Source of the DNA: JACVRW01 sp963734025
GTDB taxonomy: Bacteria > Actinomycetota > Thermoleophilia > Solirubrobacterales > Thermoleophilaceae
Assembly (NCBI GenBank): GCA_963734025.1
Contig: CAVTFR010000011.1
Location: forward strand, 186,001 to 250,000
Direction of reading: 5' to 3'
DNA: 64,000 nucleotides
Shown: in pieces, positions 50,841 through 60,179 of the stretch
Numbering within the stretch: position 1 is the stretch's first letter
How the letters are laid out: each line of letters begins with the position of its first letter
Position numbers and translations under genes: made by a program
Notes under the pieces: generated by a model
What the model was told of the DNA's origin: nothing
What the model saw: the letters and a program-made list of their open reading frames with translations, nothing else
Databases searched by the model: none

Positions 50841-51799
50841 CTGGCGGCGTCCTTCGCGTGGTAGGTGATGACGACGTCGGCGCCTGCGCGGCGGATCGCG
50901 GTGAGCGTCTCGAGGACGACAGTGCGCTCGTCGACGTAGCCGGCAGCCGCGGCGGCCTTGACCATGGCGTACTCGCCGCTGACGTTGTAGGCGGCGACCG
51001 GCACGTTCGTGGCCTCCTTGACGCGCCGGATCACGTCCAGGTAGGGGAGCGCGGGCTTGACCATCACGACGTCGGCGCCCTCGCCCACGTCGAGGAGCGC
51101 CTCGCGCACCGCCTCGTCGGAGTTCGCCGGGTCCATCTGGTAGCTGCGCCGGTCGCCGAAGGCGGGCGCGGAGTCGGCGGCCTCGCGGAAGGGCCCATAG
51201 TAGGCGGAGGCGAACTTCGCCGAGTAGGCCACGATCGGCAGGTCCTTGTGGCCCTCGGCGTCGAGCTGCGAGCGCAGCGCCCCCACCCGCCCGTCCATCA
51301 TGTCGCTCGGCGCGACCGCGTCCGCCCCGGCGCGCGCGTGCGAGATTGCCGTCTTGGCGAGCAGCTCGAGCGTCAGGTCGTTGTCGACGCTGCCGTCCTC
51401 CATCACCACGCCGCAGTGGCCGTGCGAGGTGTAGCCGCACAGGCAGACGTCCGTGATCACGACCAGCTCGGGATGCGCCTCCTTGATCGCGCGCACGGCG
51501 AGCTGGACCACTCCCTCGTCGTCGTACGCACCCGAGCCCTGTTCGTCCTTGTCGGCCGGCAGGCCGAACAGCAGCACGGCGGGGATCCCGAGCGCGGCAA
51601 CTTCGCCGGCCTCCTCGACGGCATGCGAGATCGACATCCGCTCGACGCCGGGCATCGCCTCGACCGCTGTGCGGCCCTCACCGAGCTGCACGAACATCGG
51701 GTAGACGAGGTCGGAGGGCGACAGGCGCGTCTCGCGCACGAGCTCCCTGAGGACGCCCGTCTTGCGCAGCCGGCGCAGGCGTGTGGCGGGGAAGGCCAT
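50825..51799 (-). CDS. hemB: porphobilinogen synthase (delta-aminolevulinate dehydratase)
   Basis: 324 residues. Metal-binding cysteines in ITDVCLCGYTSHGHCG (zinc-type). Schiff-base lysines in PIVAYSAKFASAYYGPF and VVMVKPALPYLDVI. Also DGRVGALRSQLD and YQMDPANSDEA. ATG 51799 is preceded by TAGACT (51809-51814) at 9 bases, identical to purA; GTG 51805 is too close to that box. It is the first gene of hemB-ahbAB-hemL-unknown. Confidence 0.95.
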   Translation of the reverse strand: MAFPATRLRRLRKTGVLRELVRETRLSPSDLVYPMFVQLGEGRTAVEAMPGVERMSISHAVEEAGEVAALGIPAVLLFGLPADKDEQGSGAYDDEGVVQLAVRAIKEAHPELVVITDVCLCGYTSHGHCGVVMEDGSVDNDLTLELLAKTAISHARAGADAVAPSDMMDGRVGALRSQLDAEGHKDLPIVAYSAKFASAYYGPFREAADSAPAFGDRRSYQMDPANSDEAVREALLDVGEGADVVMVKPALPYLDVIRRVKEATNVPVAAYNVSGEYAMVKAAAAAGYVDERTVVLETLTAIRRAGADVVITYHAKDAARWLSR

Positions 51800-51863
51800 C
51801 GGCACACGAGTCTAGATGGAGGGGTCGCTTCGGCCCGGGCCCTCGCGCAGGGCGCGTCCCGGC

Positions 51864-53201
51864 TTACGCGAAGCGACTTAGGCCAAGCCGCGCCAGGCCG
51901 CCGAAGACGAGCGTCAGCGCGGCGAGGTGAAGCAGAGGCCCACCGAGGTCACCCGCGTCGTTCAGCGCCGCGTCGAGCGCGTCGAGCGCGGGCTTGAACG
52001 GGAACACCGCGGAGACGGCGCGGATCACGTCGTAGAGCGCGGGCGCCACCGCCCCGGAGGGGACGAGCGCCAGGAACGCGAGCGGCAGGCAGAGCATGAA
52101 CGCAAGCAGGGAGGCCGCCCTCACCTCGCGCGTCAGCGCCCCGATCGCGAGCCCGAGCGCCGCGAACGCGAGCGCGCCCAGCGCCAGGGCGGCGAGCCAG
52201 AGCGGGAAGCGGCCCCAGTCGAGGTCGACGAACAGGCCCAGCCCGGCCAGCATCAGGAGTGAGACCGCTACCGAGCAGACTGCCGCGAGGCCCGCCTTCT
52301 CGATGAGCAGCCCCGTGCGCGACACGAGCCCGCGCACGAGCCGCGTGAAGGCGTTCTCCTCGCGCTCCAGCGCCAGCGTCCCCGCGGCGAGGAGCAGCGT
52401 GATGAACATGAGCGAGACGGCCACCGCGACCGCGATCGCGAACGAGTTGAGCGACGTCGAGCCTCCGTCGAGCGCGGTTGCCTCCACGCGGATCGGCTCG
52501 CCGACGACGTTCAGCACGTCGTCCGAGAACGCGAGGTTCTCGCGCGCGAGGCCCGCGAACGCGATCACCCGGTCGAGCTCGGCGCGCTCGGGCGAGCCCG
52601 CCGGCAGGTCGGCGCGGGCGGTTCTGAGGATCTGCTCGGAGCGCTGCAGCCCGAGCACGTCGAAGTCCTGCCCGAGGAAGCTGTAGTCCCCGCCCTCCGA
52701 GATCAGGTCGAGCAGCTGCAGGGCCTCCTTGGCGACCCGCTTGGTGAGCGCCGAGTTCGCCTGCTGGACCTGAGCCTCGATCGTGTTCTCGACGTACTGG
52801 CGCTTGGCCGGGTCCTCGGCGTTGTAGTAGACCTCGACGGTGCCCGGCTCGAGCGCGGACTGCAGGTTGGCGGCCAGGTCGTCGGGGATCACGAGCGCCC
52901 CCAGGACGTCGCCGTCCTCGACCTTCCGGATCGCCTCCTCGCGGCTGTCGACCCGAACCGGGTCGATCGCGTCGAATAGGCGCCTGCCCTCCGCGGCTAT
53001 GTCGATCTCCTCGCCGCCGAGCTCGACCTGGGTGGGCCTGCCCTCGAGGCCGTTGTAGAAGGCGACCTCGGGCTTGTCAGGTCCGCGCGAGAGCGCGAAC
53101 CCGATCAACACCGCGATCACGATCGGATAGAGGACGAGCAGGCTGACGAGCAGCGGCGAGCGGCGCAGGATGCGCAGGTCCTTGAGGAGCAGCCAGCCCA
53201 C
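51864..53201 (-). CDS. ABC-2 type transporter permease
   Basis: 445 residues. ABC-2 exporter layout: TM1 (LVSLLVLYPIVIAVLIGFAL), a large outer domain (about 45-240, with ALVIPDDLAANLQSALEPG typical of YhgE/ABC-2), then five to six helices from about 250. GTG start immediately after the ATPase stop (TGAGTG). With its ATPase it forms an exporter; the substrate is unknown. Confidence 0.85.
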   Translation of the reverse strand: MGWLLLKDLRILRRSPLLVSLLVLYPIVIAVLIGFALSRGPDKPEVAFYNGLEGRPTQVELGGEEIDIAAEGRRLFDAIDPVRVDSREEAIRKVEDGDVLGALVIPDDLAANLQSALEPGTVEVYYNAEDPAKRQYVENTIEAQVQQANSALTKRVAKEALQLLDLISEGGDYSFLGQDFDVLGLQRSEQILRTARADLPAGSPERAELDRVIAFAGLARENLAFSDDVLNVVGEPIRVEATALDGGSTSLNSFAIAVAVAVSLMFITLLLAAGTLALEREENAFTRLVRGLVSRTGLLIEKAGLAAVCSVAVSLLMLAGLGLFVDLDWGRFPLWLAALALGALAFAALGLAIGALTREVRAASLLAFMLCLPLAFLALVPSGAVAPALYDVIRAVSAVFPFKPALDALDAALNDAGDLGGPLLHLAALTLVFGGLARLGLSRFA

Positions 53202-53930
53202 TCAGTGGCCCCGCTGGTGAAGGAAGTGGACGAAGGCCTGCTCGAAGTCGAGGCCCGTCGTGCCGGTGGCCTGCTCGAGTTCGCGCGGCGAGCCGTCGAA
53301 GACGCGCTCGCCATCGGCCAGGACGATCAGCTGGCTCGCGTAGCGGTCCGCTTCCTGGATGTGGTGGGTGGCGAAGACGACGGTGGTCCCGTCCTCCGCG
53401 AGCCGCAGGATGAACTCCCAGAGGCGCTCGCGCTGGCGCGGGTCGAGCGCCGAGCTCGGCTCGTCCAGCAGCAGCACGTCAGGCTCGCCGAGCAGACCGA
53501 TCGCGATGTTGACGCGCTGGCGGTTGCCGCCGGACAGCGTCGAGACCTGGTCACCCGCACGCTCCTCGAGGCCGGTGAGGCCGAGCATCCGCTTGGTGAC
53601 GCCCCCCGGCTCGGCGCTGCGCTCGAGGCGCGCGAACAGCATGAGGTTCTCGGCGACGGTCAGCTTGCCGTAGAGCGCCGCCTGCTGCGGGACCCAGCCG
53701 ATCCGCGACGCCGTTTCGACGCTGCCCTCGTCCGGCTGCTGGATCCCCGCGAGGATCGACAAGAGGGTCGTCTTGCCCGCGCCGTTCGGGCCGATGACCG
53801 CCACCAGCTCGCCGGGGCCGGCGGTCAGCGACACGCCCTTCAGGGCCACTCGCTCGCCGTATCGCTTGACGAGCTCGCGCGCGGCGATCGTGGTGGCGCG
53901 CTCCGCCGCGGTGCCCGTGGCCTTCTCCAC
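53202..53930 (-). CDS. ABC transporter ATP-binding protein
   Basis: 242 residues. Walker A IGPNGAGKTTLLSI, Q-loop in IGWVPQQAALYG, signature LSGGNRQRVNIAIGL (LSGGx), Walker B DVLLLDEPSSALDP, H-loop VFATHH. GTG 53930 was chosen because longer forms run across the divergent phosphodiesterase gene. A CcmA/NatA-like subtype, partner of the permease that follows. Confidence 0.9.
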   Translation of the reverse strand: MEKATGTAAERATTIAARELVKRYGERVALKGVSLTAGPGELVAVIGPNGAGKTTLLSILAGIQQPDEGSVETASRIGWVPQQAALYGKLTVAENLMLFARLERSAEPGGVTKRMLGLTGLEERAGDQVSTLSGGNRQRVNIAIGLLGEPDVLLLDEPSSALDPRQRERLWEFILRLAEDGTTVVFATHHIQEADRYASQLIVLADGERVFDGSPRELEQATGTTGLDFEQAFVHFLHQRGH

Positions 53931-53958
53931 CGCGCGCAGGTTGGCAGAATCGCCCGCG

Positions 53959-54738
53959 GTGAAGCTGCTATTCGTCGGCGACGTGGTGGGCGGCATCGGC
54001 CGGCGGACGCTGGCCGCGCTGTTACCTGGGCTGCGCGATGAGCACCGCCCGGACTTCGTCGTCGTGAACGGCGAGAACGCTGCCGGCGGAGTCGGGATCA
54101 CCGAGAAGACGGCGCGCGAGCTGCTCGACCTCGGTGCGGACGCGATCACACTCGGCAACCACGCCTACCGCCACCGCGAAGTGTATGGCTTCCTCGACCG
54201 CGAGGAACGCATCGTGCGGCCGGCCAACTACCCGAAGGGCAGTCCCGGTCACGGGTACACGGTCGTCGAGCAGGGCGGCGAGCGGCTCGGAGTCGTCAAC
54301 CTCTCCGGACAGGTCTTCCTCGACGCGGTCCGCTCGCCGTTCGCGGAGGCGGACGCGCTGCTGGCGGAGCTCCGCGGCCGCGCGGAGCACGTGCTCGTCG
54401 ACATGCACGGCGAGGCGACGAGCGAGAAGGTCGCGATGGGCTGGTACCTGGACGGCCGCGTCACGGCCTGCCTCGGGACACACACGCACGTGCCCACCGC
54501 CGATGCCCGTGTCCTCCCCGGCGGCACCGCGTACATGACCGACGTGGGCATGACCGGCGCTCGCGGCGGCGTCATCGGGGTCAAGCGCGAGCAGGCCCTC
54601 GAGCGCTTCACGACGCTCACCAACGTCCGCTTCGAGACGGCCGACGAGGATCCGTGGGTTAACGCGGTGCTGGTCGAGGCCGACGGCCAGGGCCGTGCGA
54701 CGGGGATCGAGCAGCTGCTCGTGCCGCTGGACGCCTAG
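53959..54738 (+). CDS. YmdB-type metallophosphoesterase (TIGR00282 family)
   Basis: 259 residues from GTG 53959. Calcineurin-like YmdB family: LLFVGDVVGGIGRRTL (metal Asp), VVNGENAAGGVG, ITLGNHAYRH, LVDMHGEATSEK, LGTHTHVPTADA, MTDVGMTG. Known members hydrolyse 2',3'- or 3',5'-cyclic nucleotides and affect RNA turnover. A CAGAAT box lies 8 bases ahead. The 3' end overlaps a convergent gene by 4 bases. Confidence 0.9.
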   Translation: MKLLFVGDVVGGIGRRTLAALLPGLRDEHRPDFVVVNGENAAGGVGITEKTARELLDLGADAITLGNHAYRHREVYGFLDREERIVRPANYPKGSPGHGYTVVEQGGERLGVVNLSGQVFLDAVRSPFAEADALLAELRGRAEHVLVDMHGEATSEKVAMGWYLDGRVTACLGTHTHVPTADARVLPGGTAYMTDVGMTGARGGVIGVKREQALERFTTLTNVRFETADEDPWVNAVLVEADGQGRATGIEQLLVPLDA

Positions 54739-55970
54739 GCTGGGCGACCGAGCACGGTGGCCGACTGGCCGGACGGGGCGCGCCGGCCGAGCACCCGCCG
54801 CGGTCGTTCTGTGCGCAGCGCGCTGATCGAGAGGGCGAGCACGGCGAGCAGCACGAGGTCGCGAAGCGCGACCAGGCCGATCGCGAGCGGCTCGCGCGCC
54901 ACGACGTCTAGGTAATGCGCGGGGAACTCGACCTGGGTCAGCACCGCGGCGGCGAGCACGGCGAACGCCAGCGCGTGCAGGCGCCAGGCGAACGCGAGCG
55001 CCCCAAGCGGCAGCACCCAGATGACGAACTGGGGCGAGAGGACCTTGCCGAGCGCGGCGAATGCGGTCACGGCTGTGAGCGAGGCGAGGACGACCCCGCG
55101 GCGGTCGCCGCTCAGTGCCGCCAACCCGGCGAGCCGCGCCAGGACCGCAACCAGCGCCAAGGCGACGAGCGCGGAGACTGCATCGTCGAGCGGGTGGACG
55201 AGCCCGTCGGAGCGATGGCTCGACACGCTCACGGCCTCGCCCGCGCCCACGCCGTCCAGGCCCAGCAGCGCCATCGCGGCGGGGCTCTCCACCTGCACCG
55301 GGCGCTCGAGGTGGTAGCGAACCGAATCGAGCGCACCGTCGGGGGAGACTGCGAGCGCCGCCGCGCTCCCGGCCGCGACCACTGCCACGCACGCCAGCCC
55401 ACCCTGCACGGCCTCGCGCCGCATGCCGCGCCCGGCGAGCCACGCGAGGACGACCGGCACGGCAACGAGCGGGAACCCTTTGACAAGCGCCCCGGCGCCG
55501 AGCAGCGCCAGGCCGGCCCGCGGACGTCCGGCGCATACGAGCCACAGGGCGGCGAGCGTTACCGCCACCGGCGCAAGGTCGAAGTGGGTGCGGACGAGGG
55601 CGCCGCAGGCGATCGGCATGAGTGCCGCAGCGAACAGCGCGCGCCGGCGATCTCCGCCGGTTACCGCGGCCAGCGCGCCGCACAGGAGCACCACGACGCC
55701 CGCCAGCGCGAGCGTCCAGGCACTGAAGGCGAGCCGGAAGGCCTCCTCGCCCGTGCCCGCCAGCCCGGGGAACGCGATCGCGGGCGCGGCTAGCGGCGGA
55801 TACTCGAAGAACACGTCCCGGTAGGGCAGGCCGCCGGCGAGCACAGGCGCGGCGAACGTGCGGTACACGAACAGGTCGTTCACGCGCTCGTCTGACCAGG
55901 GGGCGACCCAATGCGTCAGGGCCCAGCCGAGGACGAGCAGCCCGAGGGCCGCGAGCGCGTCCCGCCTCAC
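54735..55970 (-). CDS. GT87-like membrane glycosyltransferase
   Basis: 411 residues, about 10-11 helices. GT-C features: the acidic first outer loop (DERVNDLFVYRTF) and LPYRDVFFEYPPLA, as in GT87 polyprenyl-phosphomannose-dependent mannosyltransferases, and LLGAGALVKGFPLVAVPVVL, LSPQFVIWVLPL further on. Probably a late step of a cell-envelope glycan. It overlaps the upstream GT-C gene by 4 bases. Confidence 0.78.
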   Translation of the reverse strand: MRRDALAALGLLVLGWALTHWVAPWSDERVNDLFVYRTFAAPVLAGGLPYRDVFFEYPPLAAPAIAFPGLAGTGEEAFRLAFSAWTLALAGVVVLLCGALAAVTGGDRRRALFAAALMPIACGALVRTHFDLAPVAVTLAALWLVCAGRPRAGLALLGAGALVKGFPLVAVPVVLAWLAGRGMRREAVQGGLACVAVVAAGSAAALAVSPDGALDSVRYHLERPVQVESPAAMALLGLDGVGAGEAVSVSSHRSDGLVHPLDDAVSALVALALVAVLARLAGLAALSGDRRGVVLASLTAVTAFAALGKVLSPQFVIWVLPLGALAFAWRLHALAFAVLAAAVLTQVEFPAHYLDVVAREPLAIGLVALRDLVLLAVLALSISALRTERPRRVLGRRAPSGQSATVLGRPA

Positions 55971-57601
55971 GCGGGAACGAGCTCCCGTTCCGGCTCGGCG
56001 GCGCGGGTCTCGACCGCCGGCAGGACGCGGCCTCCCGCGAACAGCGCCACCAGGACGAACGGCATGAACCAGACGATGTAGAGGTAGAACCAGTGCGTGG
56101 CGGTCAGCTGCAAGGCGATCAGCACCGCCCCGCCGAGCGCCGCGACCGCCCGCGCACTCACGCGCCGGGGAACGAAGGCCACCATGAGAGCCAGCCCCGC
56201 CGCCCCGATCTTGAAGGCGAGCTGGAGCCAGTCGAGCGACTCCACCTGCCCCCAGATGCTGAACGGCGAGGGCCGCGCGGCCTGGTAGCCGACCGTCCGG
56301 TCAAAGAGCTCCCGCAGCCCGCCGTCGGGGATGAACGGCAGCACCACGGCGGCCAGCGAGAGCACGAGCGCCGCGCCGAACCAGAGCGGCGCCCGGCGCG
56401 CGAACAGCGGCGCCAGCGCAAACGACACGAACTTGGCCGCGGCGCCGAGGCCGATCGCGATACCGCCGAGGACGCCTGAGAGCTCACGCCGCGCCATCGT
56501 GAAGGCGAGCAGCGCGGCCACGCCCGCCAGGGCCACCAGCGAATCGTTCGAGTTCGACTCGAGCACGAACGTGGTGTACGGGTAGGCCGCCCAGCCGTAG
56601 GCCAGCGCCAGGCCGAGGGCGTTCCCCTCGCGGCCGGGGCGCAGGCGCCGCCCCAAGAGGAGCAGCCCGCCGATGACGAGCAGGTCGATGGCGATCGCCG
56701 CGCCGTGCGCGGCGGGCAGGTCGTCCCAGGTGCCGGTCCAGCGCAGCGCCTGCTCGAACGGGACGTAGAACAGGTAGTTGACCGGGCCGTAGGTGTCGCC
56801 GCGCTCGACGTCGTCGGAGAAACCCTCGCCGTAGAGCTGATCGCCGTCGACGATCCGGTCCGCGCCGATCACGCCGGCGTAGCCGACGTCGATGACGTTC
56901 GAATCGGCGACGTTGAGCCCGATCCTGAAGGTCACGAGGAAGGCGAGGCCGAGCCCGACAACGATCAGCGGCAGGTGTGGCACGAGCGGCCCGGCGCGCG
57001 GCCGCGGGCGGAAGCCGGCGACCAGGAGGCGCGCGAGCAGGTACAGCAGCACCGGATAGACGAGCGGCACCGAGACGCCGATCTCGCCGCGGTTGAAGAA
57101 CACATGCGAGGCGCCGAACGCGAGCAGGACGAGCAGGTCCAGGTGCAGCAGCCGGAAGGGCCGGCGCAGGTCGACGAAGGGCACGAGGAACAGCAGGCAG
57201 AGCGGGATCCAGATGTAGGGCGCGTTCAGCTTGCGGGCGAAGGCGCCCTCGTAGCCGCGCGCCATCGTCCAGGCGACCTGGTCGCCCGACCACTGCTCGA
57301 GGATCGCACCGCTCTCGTCGTCGACGAGCACCTGCGCGACCTCGTCGCCGTCGCGGAAGAAGCTGACCTGCCAGCGGCCCGCGCCCTTCGTGTAGGCGGT
57401 CGGATCGAGCCGTCCGTCCGTCCGCTCCTCGCGGACCTTCTCAGCGCGCGCGGCGATCCGCTTGATCTCCTGGGCGGTCCGCTCGAAGAAGCGCGGCGGC
57501 TCCGTCTGCGAGGGCGGGCGCACGGGCTCCACGTCCGCGCTCGCCGCGGCCGGCACCAGGGCCGCCGTCGCGAGGACGGCCGCGACGAGGAAGGCGGTCA
57601 G
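55967..57601 (-). CDS. GT-C type membrane glycosyltransferase with extracytoplasmic N-terminal domain
   Basis: 544 residues from CTG 57601. A signal sequence (TAFLVAAVLATAALVPAAA) precedes an extracytoplasmic domain of about 110 residues (YTKGAGRWQVSFFRDGDEVA, PepSY-like in look). About ten helices follow, with GT87-like DTYGPVNYLFYVPFEQAL and SNSNDSLVALAG. No ATG or GTG opens the signal peptide. CTG overlaps the gtrA stop as CTGA, like the GTGA/ATGA couplings elsewhere here. The frame is open further upstream only as shadow of gtrA. Confidence 0.7.
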   Translation of the reverse strand: MTAFLVAAVLATAALVPAAASADVEPVRPPSQTEPPRFFERTAQEIKRIAARAEKVREERTDGRLDPTAYTKGAGRWQVSFFRDGDEVAQVLVDDESGAILEQWSGDQVAWTMARGYEGAFARKLNAPYIWIPLCLLFLVPFVDLRRPFRLLHLDLLVLLAFGASHVFFNRGEIGVSVPLVYPVLLYLLARLLVAGFRPRPRAGPLVPHLPLIVVGLGLAFLVTFRIGLNVADSNVIDVGYAGVIGADRIVDGDQLYGEGFSDDVERGDTYGPVNYLFYVPFEQALRWTGTWDDLPAAHGAAIAIDLLVIGGLLLLGRRLRPGREGNALGLALAYGWAAYPYTTFVLESNSNDSLVALAGVAALLAFTMARRELSGVLGGIAIGLGAAAKFVSFALAPLFARRAPLWFGAALVLSLAAVVLPFIPDGGLRELFDRTVGYQAARPSPFSIWGQVESLDWLQLAFKIGAAGLALMVAFVPRRVSARAVAALGGAVLIALQLTATHWFYLYIVWFMPFVLVALFAGGRVLPAVETRAAEPERELVPA

Positions 57602-58071
57602 TCCCGCGACAGCTCGATGCGGAAGCTCCACATCTTGTTCCCGATGAAGTTGAGCGGCGTGGCGACCACGATCGAGATCGCCTGGGCCGCGAGGTCGGGA
57701 AGGCCGGCCACGCTCACGAGCAGCTCGAGCACGAGCGCGGCGAACAGGAACGCCACGACGCTGACCGTGAAGAAGCGGGCGGCCTGGAAGCCGGCGTGGC
57801 CGCCGCGCGCACGGAACGTCCAGTGGCGGTTCCACCAGAAGTTGTTCGTCACCGCGACGACGAATGCCAGCGTGGCGGCCACGAGGTGGTGCAGGTCGAG
57901 GACCGCCACGCAGAGCGCGAACACGGTCAGGTTGACCACGTAGCCGGACGCGCCGACCGCACAGAACTTGATCAGCTGCAGCCAGTTGTGTGGCTTGCTG
58001 AGGCCGGCGCGCACGCGCAGATGCATCGCGTGCGGGCGCTCGGCGACGACGGGACCCGGCTCCTCAGTCAC
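57598..58071 (-). CDS. GtrA family membrane protein
   Basis: 157 residues, four helices. GtrA pattern: LIKFCAVGASGYVVNLTVFA, ATLAFVVAVTNNFWWNRHWT (the N-F-x-x-N-x-x-W-T/V-F signature), VATPLNFIGNKMWSF. GtrA-like proteins help flip polyprenyl-phosphate sugars. GTG 58071 overlaps the phosphodiesterase stop (GTGA). It is likely to supply lipid-linked sugar to the two following GT-C enzymes. Confidence 0.88.
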   Translation of the reverse strand: MTEEPGPVVAERPHAMHLRVRAGLSKPHNWLQLIKFCAVGASGYVVNLTVFALCVAVLDLHHLVAATLAFVVAVTNNFWWNRHWTFRARGGHAGFQAARFFTVSVVAFLFAALVLELLVSVAGLPDLAAQAISIVVATPLNFIGNKMWSFRIELSRD

Positions 58072-59549
58072 CCCGCCGAGGGTACACCGAAGTGCCGAAG
58101 CACCAGCGGAGTCACGTCCGTGAGCGACCACTGCTCGCGCTCCGGGACGTCGAGCCCGCTCATGAGCAGGACGCCCTCCGAATCGTCCCGGTGGAGCGAG
58201 CCGTGGCTGCCACCTCCCACGTGATCGGCGCCGCCCCAGTCGACGAACTCGAAGCCGAGCTCGGCCGAGATCAGGGCATCACCGGAGTGCGGGCAAGAGA
58301 GCGCCGACCACAGGCGCCCGAGGGCGTCCGGGTAGACCTCGCTCGTCACGGCGCCGTCCGTGGTGTCGAGCCCGAGCACCGCCTCCTCGCCGTCCAGCCA
58401 CCAGCCCAGCCCGCACCTGTCCCGCAGCTCCTCCCCCGGGCGGAAGCGGAGCTCGCCCGCCGCCGAGCGCACCACGGCGGCTCCGTCCTCGTTCCACACC
58501 AGGAGATCGACGCCCTCGAGCTCGGCGAGGGTCGCCACGACGCGCGGCACCAGTTCGTCGCGGCGCGTCTCGTCGAGGACGTACACGGCACCGGAGCGAG
58601 CCGACGGGCAGACCGCCAGCTCGGCCTCGACCGGCGCCGGGTCGGCCGGCACGAGCACGCGGAAATCCTCGAGCGCCTGGGCGAGGTTGACGCCCTCCTC
58701 GACCGTCGTCTGCGAGTGGTCGGACATCACGATCACGGCGTGCTCCTCGAGGAACGCGTCGACCCCGCCCGCCACGTGCATGATGCGCTCGAGCGCGCGG
58801 TCGGCCTCGGCGATGGAGGCGACCTGGCCGTCCGGCCCGAGCTTGTGCGAATGCGTGTCGTTGTCGGGCAGCGAGAAGAGCAGGAAGTCGAACAGGTCGT
58901 GCTCGACGAGGTAGGCGCCCACGCAGCCCGTGTGGCGGTCGCGCTGGCCGGGCATGCCGAGTGCCGAGGTGCACCCGGTGTCGCGCGAGTCGAACAGATC
59001 GGCGTAGAAGAGCTCGCGAGCTCCGTAGACGGGGTGGCGAAACTGGACGGCCTCGGCGATGCGCCGGTAGACGCTCGCCCCGGACGGCTCGTGCCGGGTA
59101 CGGCCGCGGTAGATCAGGTAGGTGGTGCAGGCGGTGCGCAGGCCCGCGTCGTCGAGGTGCTCGTAGACCGTCTTGCGCGCCCGCGTGAGGTGCGCCATGT
59201 TCATGTTGTAGACCGTGTCGTAGAGCGACCGGACCACGCCGAACGCGCGTGTCGCCGGAAACGAGGAGCCGTACTCCACGTAGCGCTCCTCGCCGCGGTG
59301 GTACCAGTTCATCGACGGGATGTGGTGCTCGCCGGGGCCGTGGCCCGTGGCGATCGCGGCCGAGGCCACCGGCGTGACCGAGGGGAAGGTCGAGAGGCAG
59401 TCCCGCACGTATGTCCCGCGCTCGCGCAGCGCCTCGAGCGCCGGCGCCCGGCCCTCTTCGATCGCGAGGTCGAGCATGTCCGGCTTGAGCGAGTCGATCA
59501 CCGCGAGGACCACCTTCCTCGGCGCCCCGCGCTGCTTCCGCGCCGCCAC
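58068..59549 (-). CDS. type I phosphodiesterase/nucleotide pyrophosphatase-like protein
   Basis: 493 residues, alkaline phosphatase superfamily. Metal and nucleophile sites: VVLAVIDSLKPDML, STFPSVTPVASAAIATG (nucleophile Thr or Ser), LFSLPDNDTHSHK, VIVMSDHSQTTVEEG and GGSHGSL. No signal peptide is evident, so it is probably cytoplasmic. The substrate is unknown; the neighbours suggest a phosphodiester in lipid-linked glycan metabolism. It follows the DUF4126-like gene with no gap. Confidence 0.85.
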   Translation of the reverse strand: MAARKQRGAPRKVVLAVIDSLKPDMLDLAIEEGRAPALEALRERGTYVRDCLSTFPSVTPVASAAIATGHGPGEHHIPSMNWYHRGEERYVEYGSSFPATRAFGVVRSLYDTVYNMNMAHLTRARKTVYEHLDDAGLRTACTTYLIYRGRTRHEPSGASVYRRIAEAVQFRHPVYGARELFYADLFDSRDTGCTSALGMPGQRDRHTGCVGAYLVEHDLFDFLLFSLPDNDTHSHKLGPDGQVASIAEADRALERIMHVAGGVDAFLEEHAVIVMSDHSQTTVEEGVNLAQALEDFRVLVPADPAPVEAELAVCPSARSGAVYVLDETRRDELVPRVVATLAELEGVDLLVWNEDGAAVVRSAAGELRFRPGEELRDRCGLGWWLDGEEAVLGLDTTDGAVTSEVYPDALGRLWSALSCPHSGDALISAELGFEFVDWGGADHVGGGSHGSLHRDDSEGVLLMSGLDVPEREQWSLTDVTPLVLRHFGVPSAG

Positions 59550-60146
59550 CTAACGGAGGATCCGCAGGCCGGCGTACTTCTCGCCGTCGCGGCGGCGGCC
59601 GCCCAGCAACAGCAAGGCGAAGCCGATAAGAGCGAGGAAGGAGAGCGGCGGCACGAAGATCGCGACCGCCGCCAGAACGAGCGCGGCAGCGTCGGCGTAG
59701 ACGGTGAGCAGCGCCGCCGCCCCGCCCTCGAGCCGGCGCCGGGCCCCCTCGACGAGGCCGCCCACGGCGAGCCAGCCGAGGGCGGCGCAGGGCGGGCCGA
59801 GGACGAGCCCGATCCAGCTCTCCTCACCCCCGTCGGCCAGCGCGCCCGCGAAGAGGAGCGCGCCGAGCACGATGCCGGCGAAGCCCGCGAACAGCTCCAC
59901 CGGACTTCGGCGGTCGCCGGCCTCGGCGCCGGCCCCTCTGCGCTCGAGCAGGTAGGCCCCCACGCCCAGCGCGAGCACCGCCGCCAGGAAGACGGGCGAC
60001 TCGAGAAAGCTCCAGTCGGTGCCGTCGAAGTCGATCCCCGTGTCGGCGCGCGCGAGCGCGCCCGTCAGCAGCGGCGGCAGGTAGGGCCGCACGCCGGTGG
60101 CGCCGGCAAGCCCGGCGCCCGTGCCTATGTCCATGAACAGGCTCAT
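59550..60146 (-). CDS. DUF4126-like membrane protein
   Basis: 198 residues, about five helices, starting with GTGAGLAGATGVRPYLPPLL, a Gly/Ala-rich opening typical of DUF4126. A polar segment at about 65-80 (ERRGAGAEAGDRRSPVEL) separates the helices. The function is unknown. It is the first gene of the minus-strand run through the phosphodiesterase, gtrA and the GT-C genes. Confidence 0.7.
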   Translation of the reverse strand: MSLFMDIGTGAGLAGATGVRPYLPPLLTGALARADTGIDFDGTDWSFLESPVFLAAVLALGVGAYLLERRGAGAEAGDRRSPVELFAGFAGIVLGALLFAGALADGGEESWIGLVLGPPCAALGWLAVGGLVEGARRRLEGGAAALLTVYADAAALVLAAVAIFVPPLSFLALIGFALLLLGGRRRDGEKYAGLRILR

Positions 60147-60166
60147 GTGAGGTCAGGCGAGGTCGG

Positions 60167-60172
60167 TAGCCT
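60167..60172 (+). promoter_or_regulatory. -10 box (TAGCCT) before the leader-peptide chain
   Basis: TAGCCT ends 7 bases before GTG 60180, the standard leaderless spacing in this window, so transcription would start on the first mini-ORF. Confidence 0.5.
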
Positions 60173-60179
60173 GCGGGCG

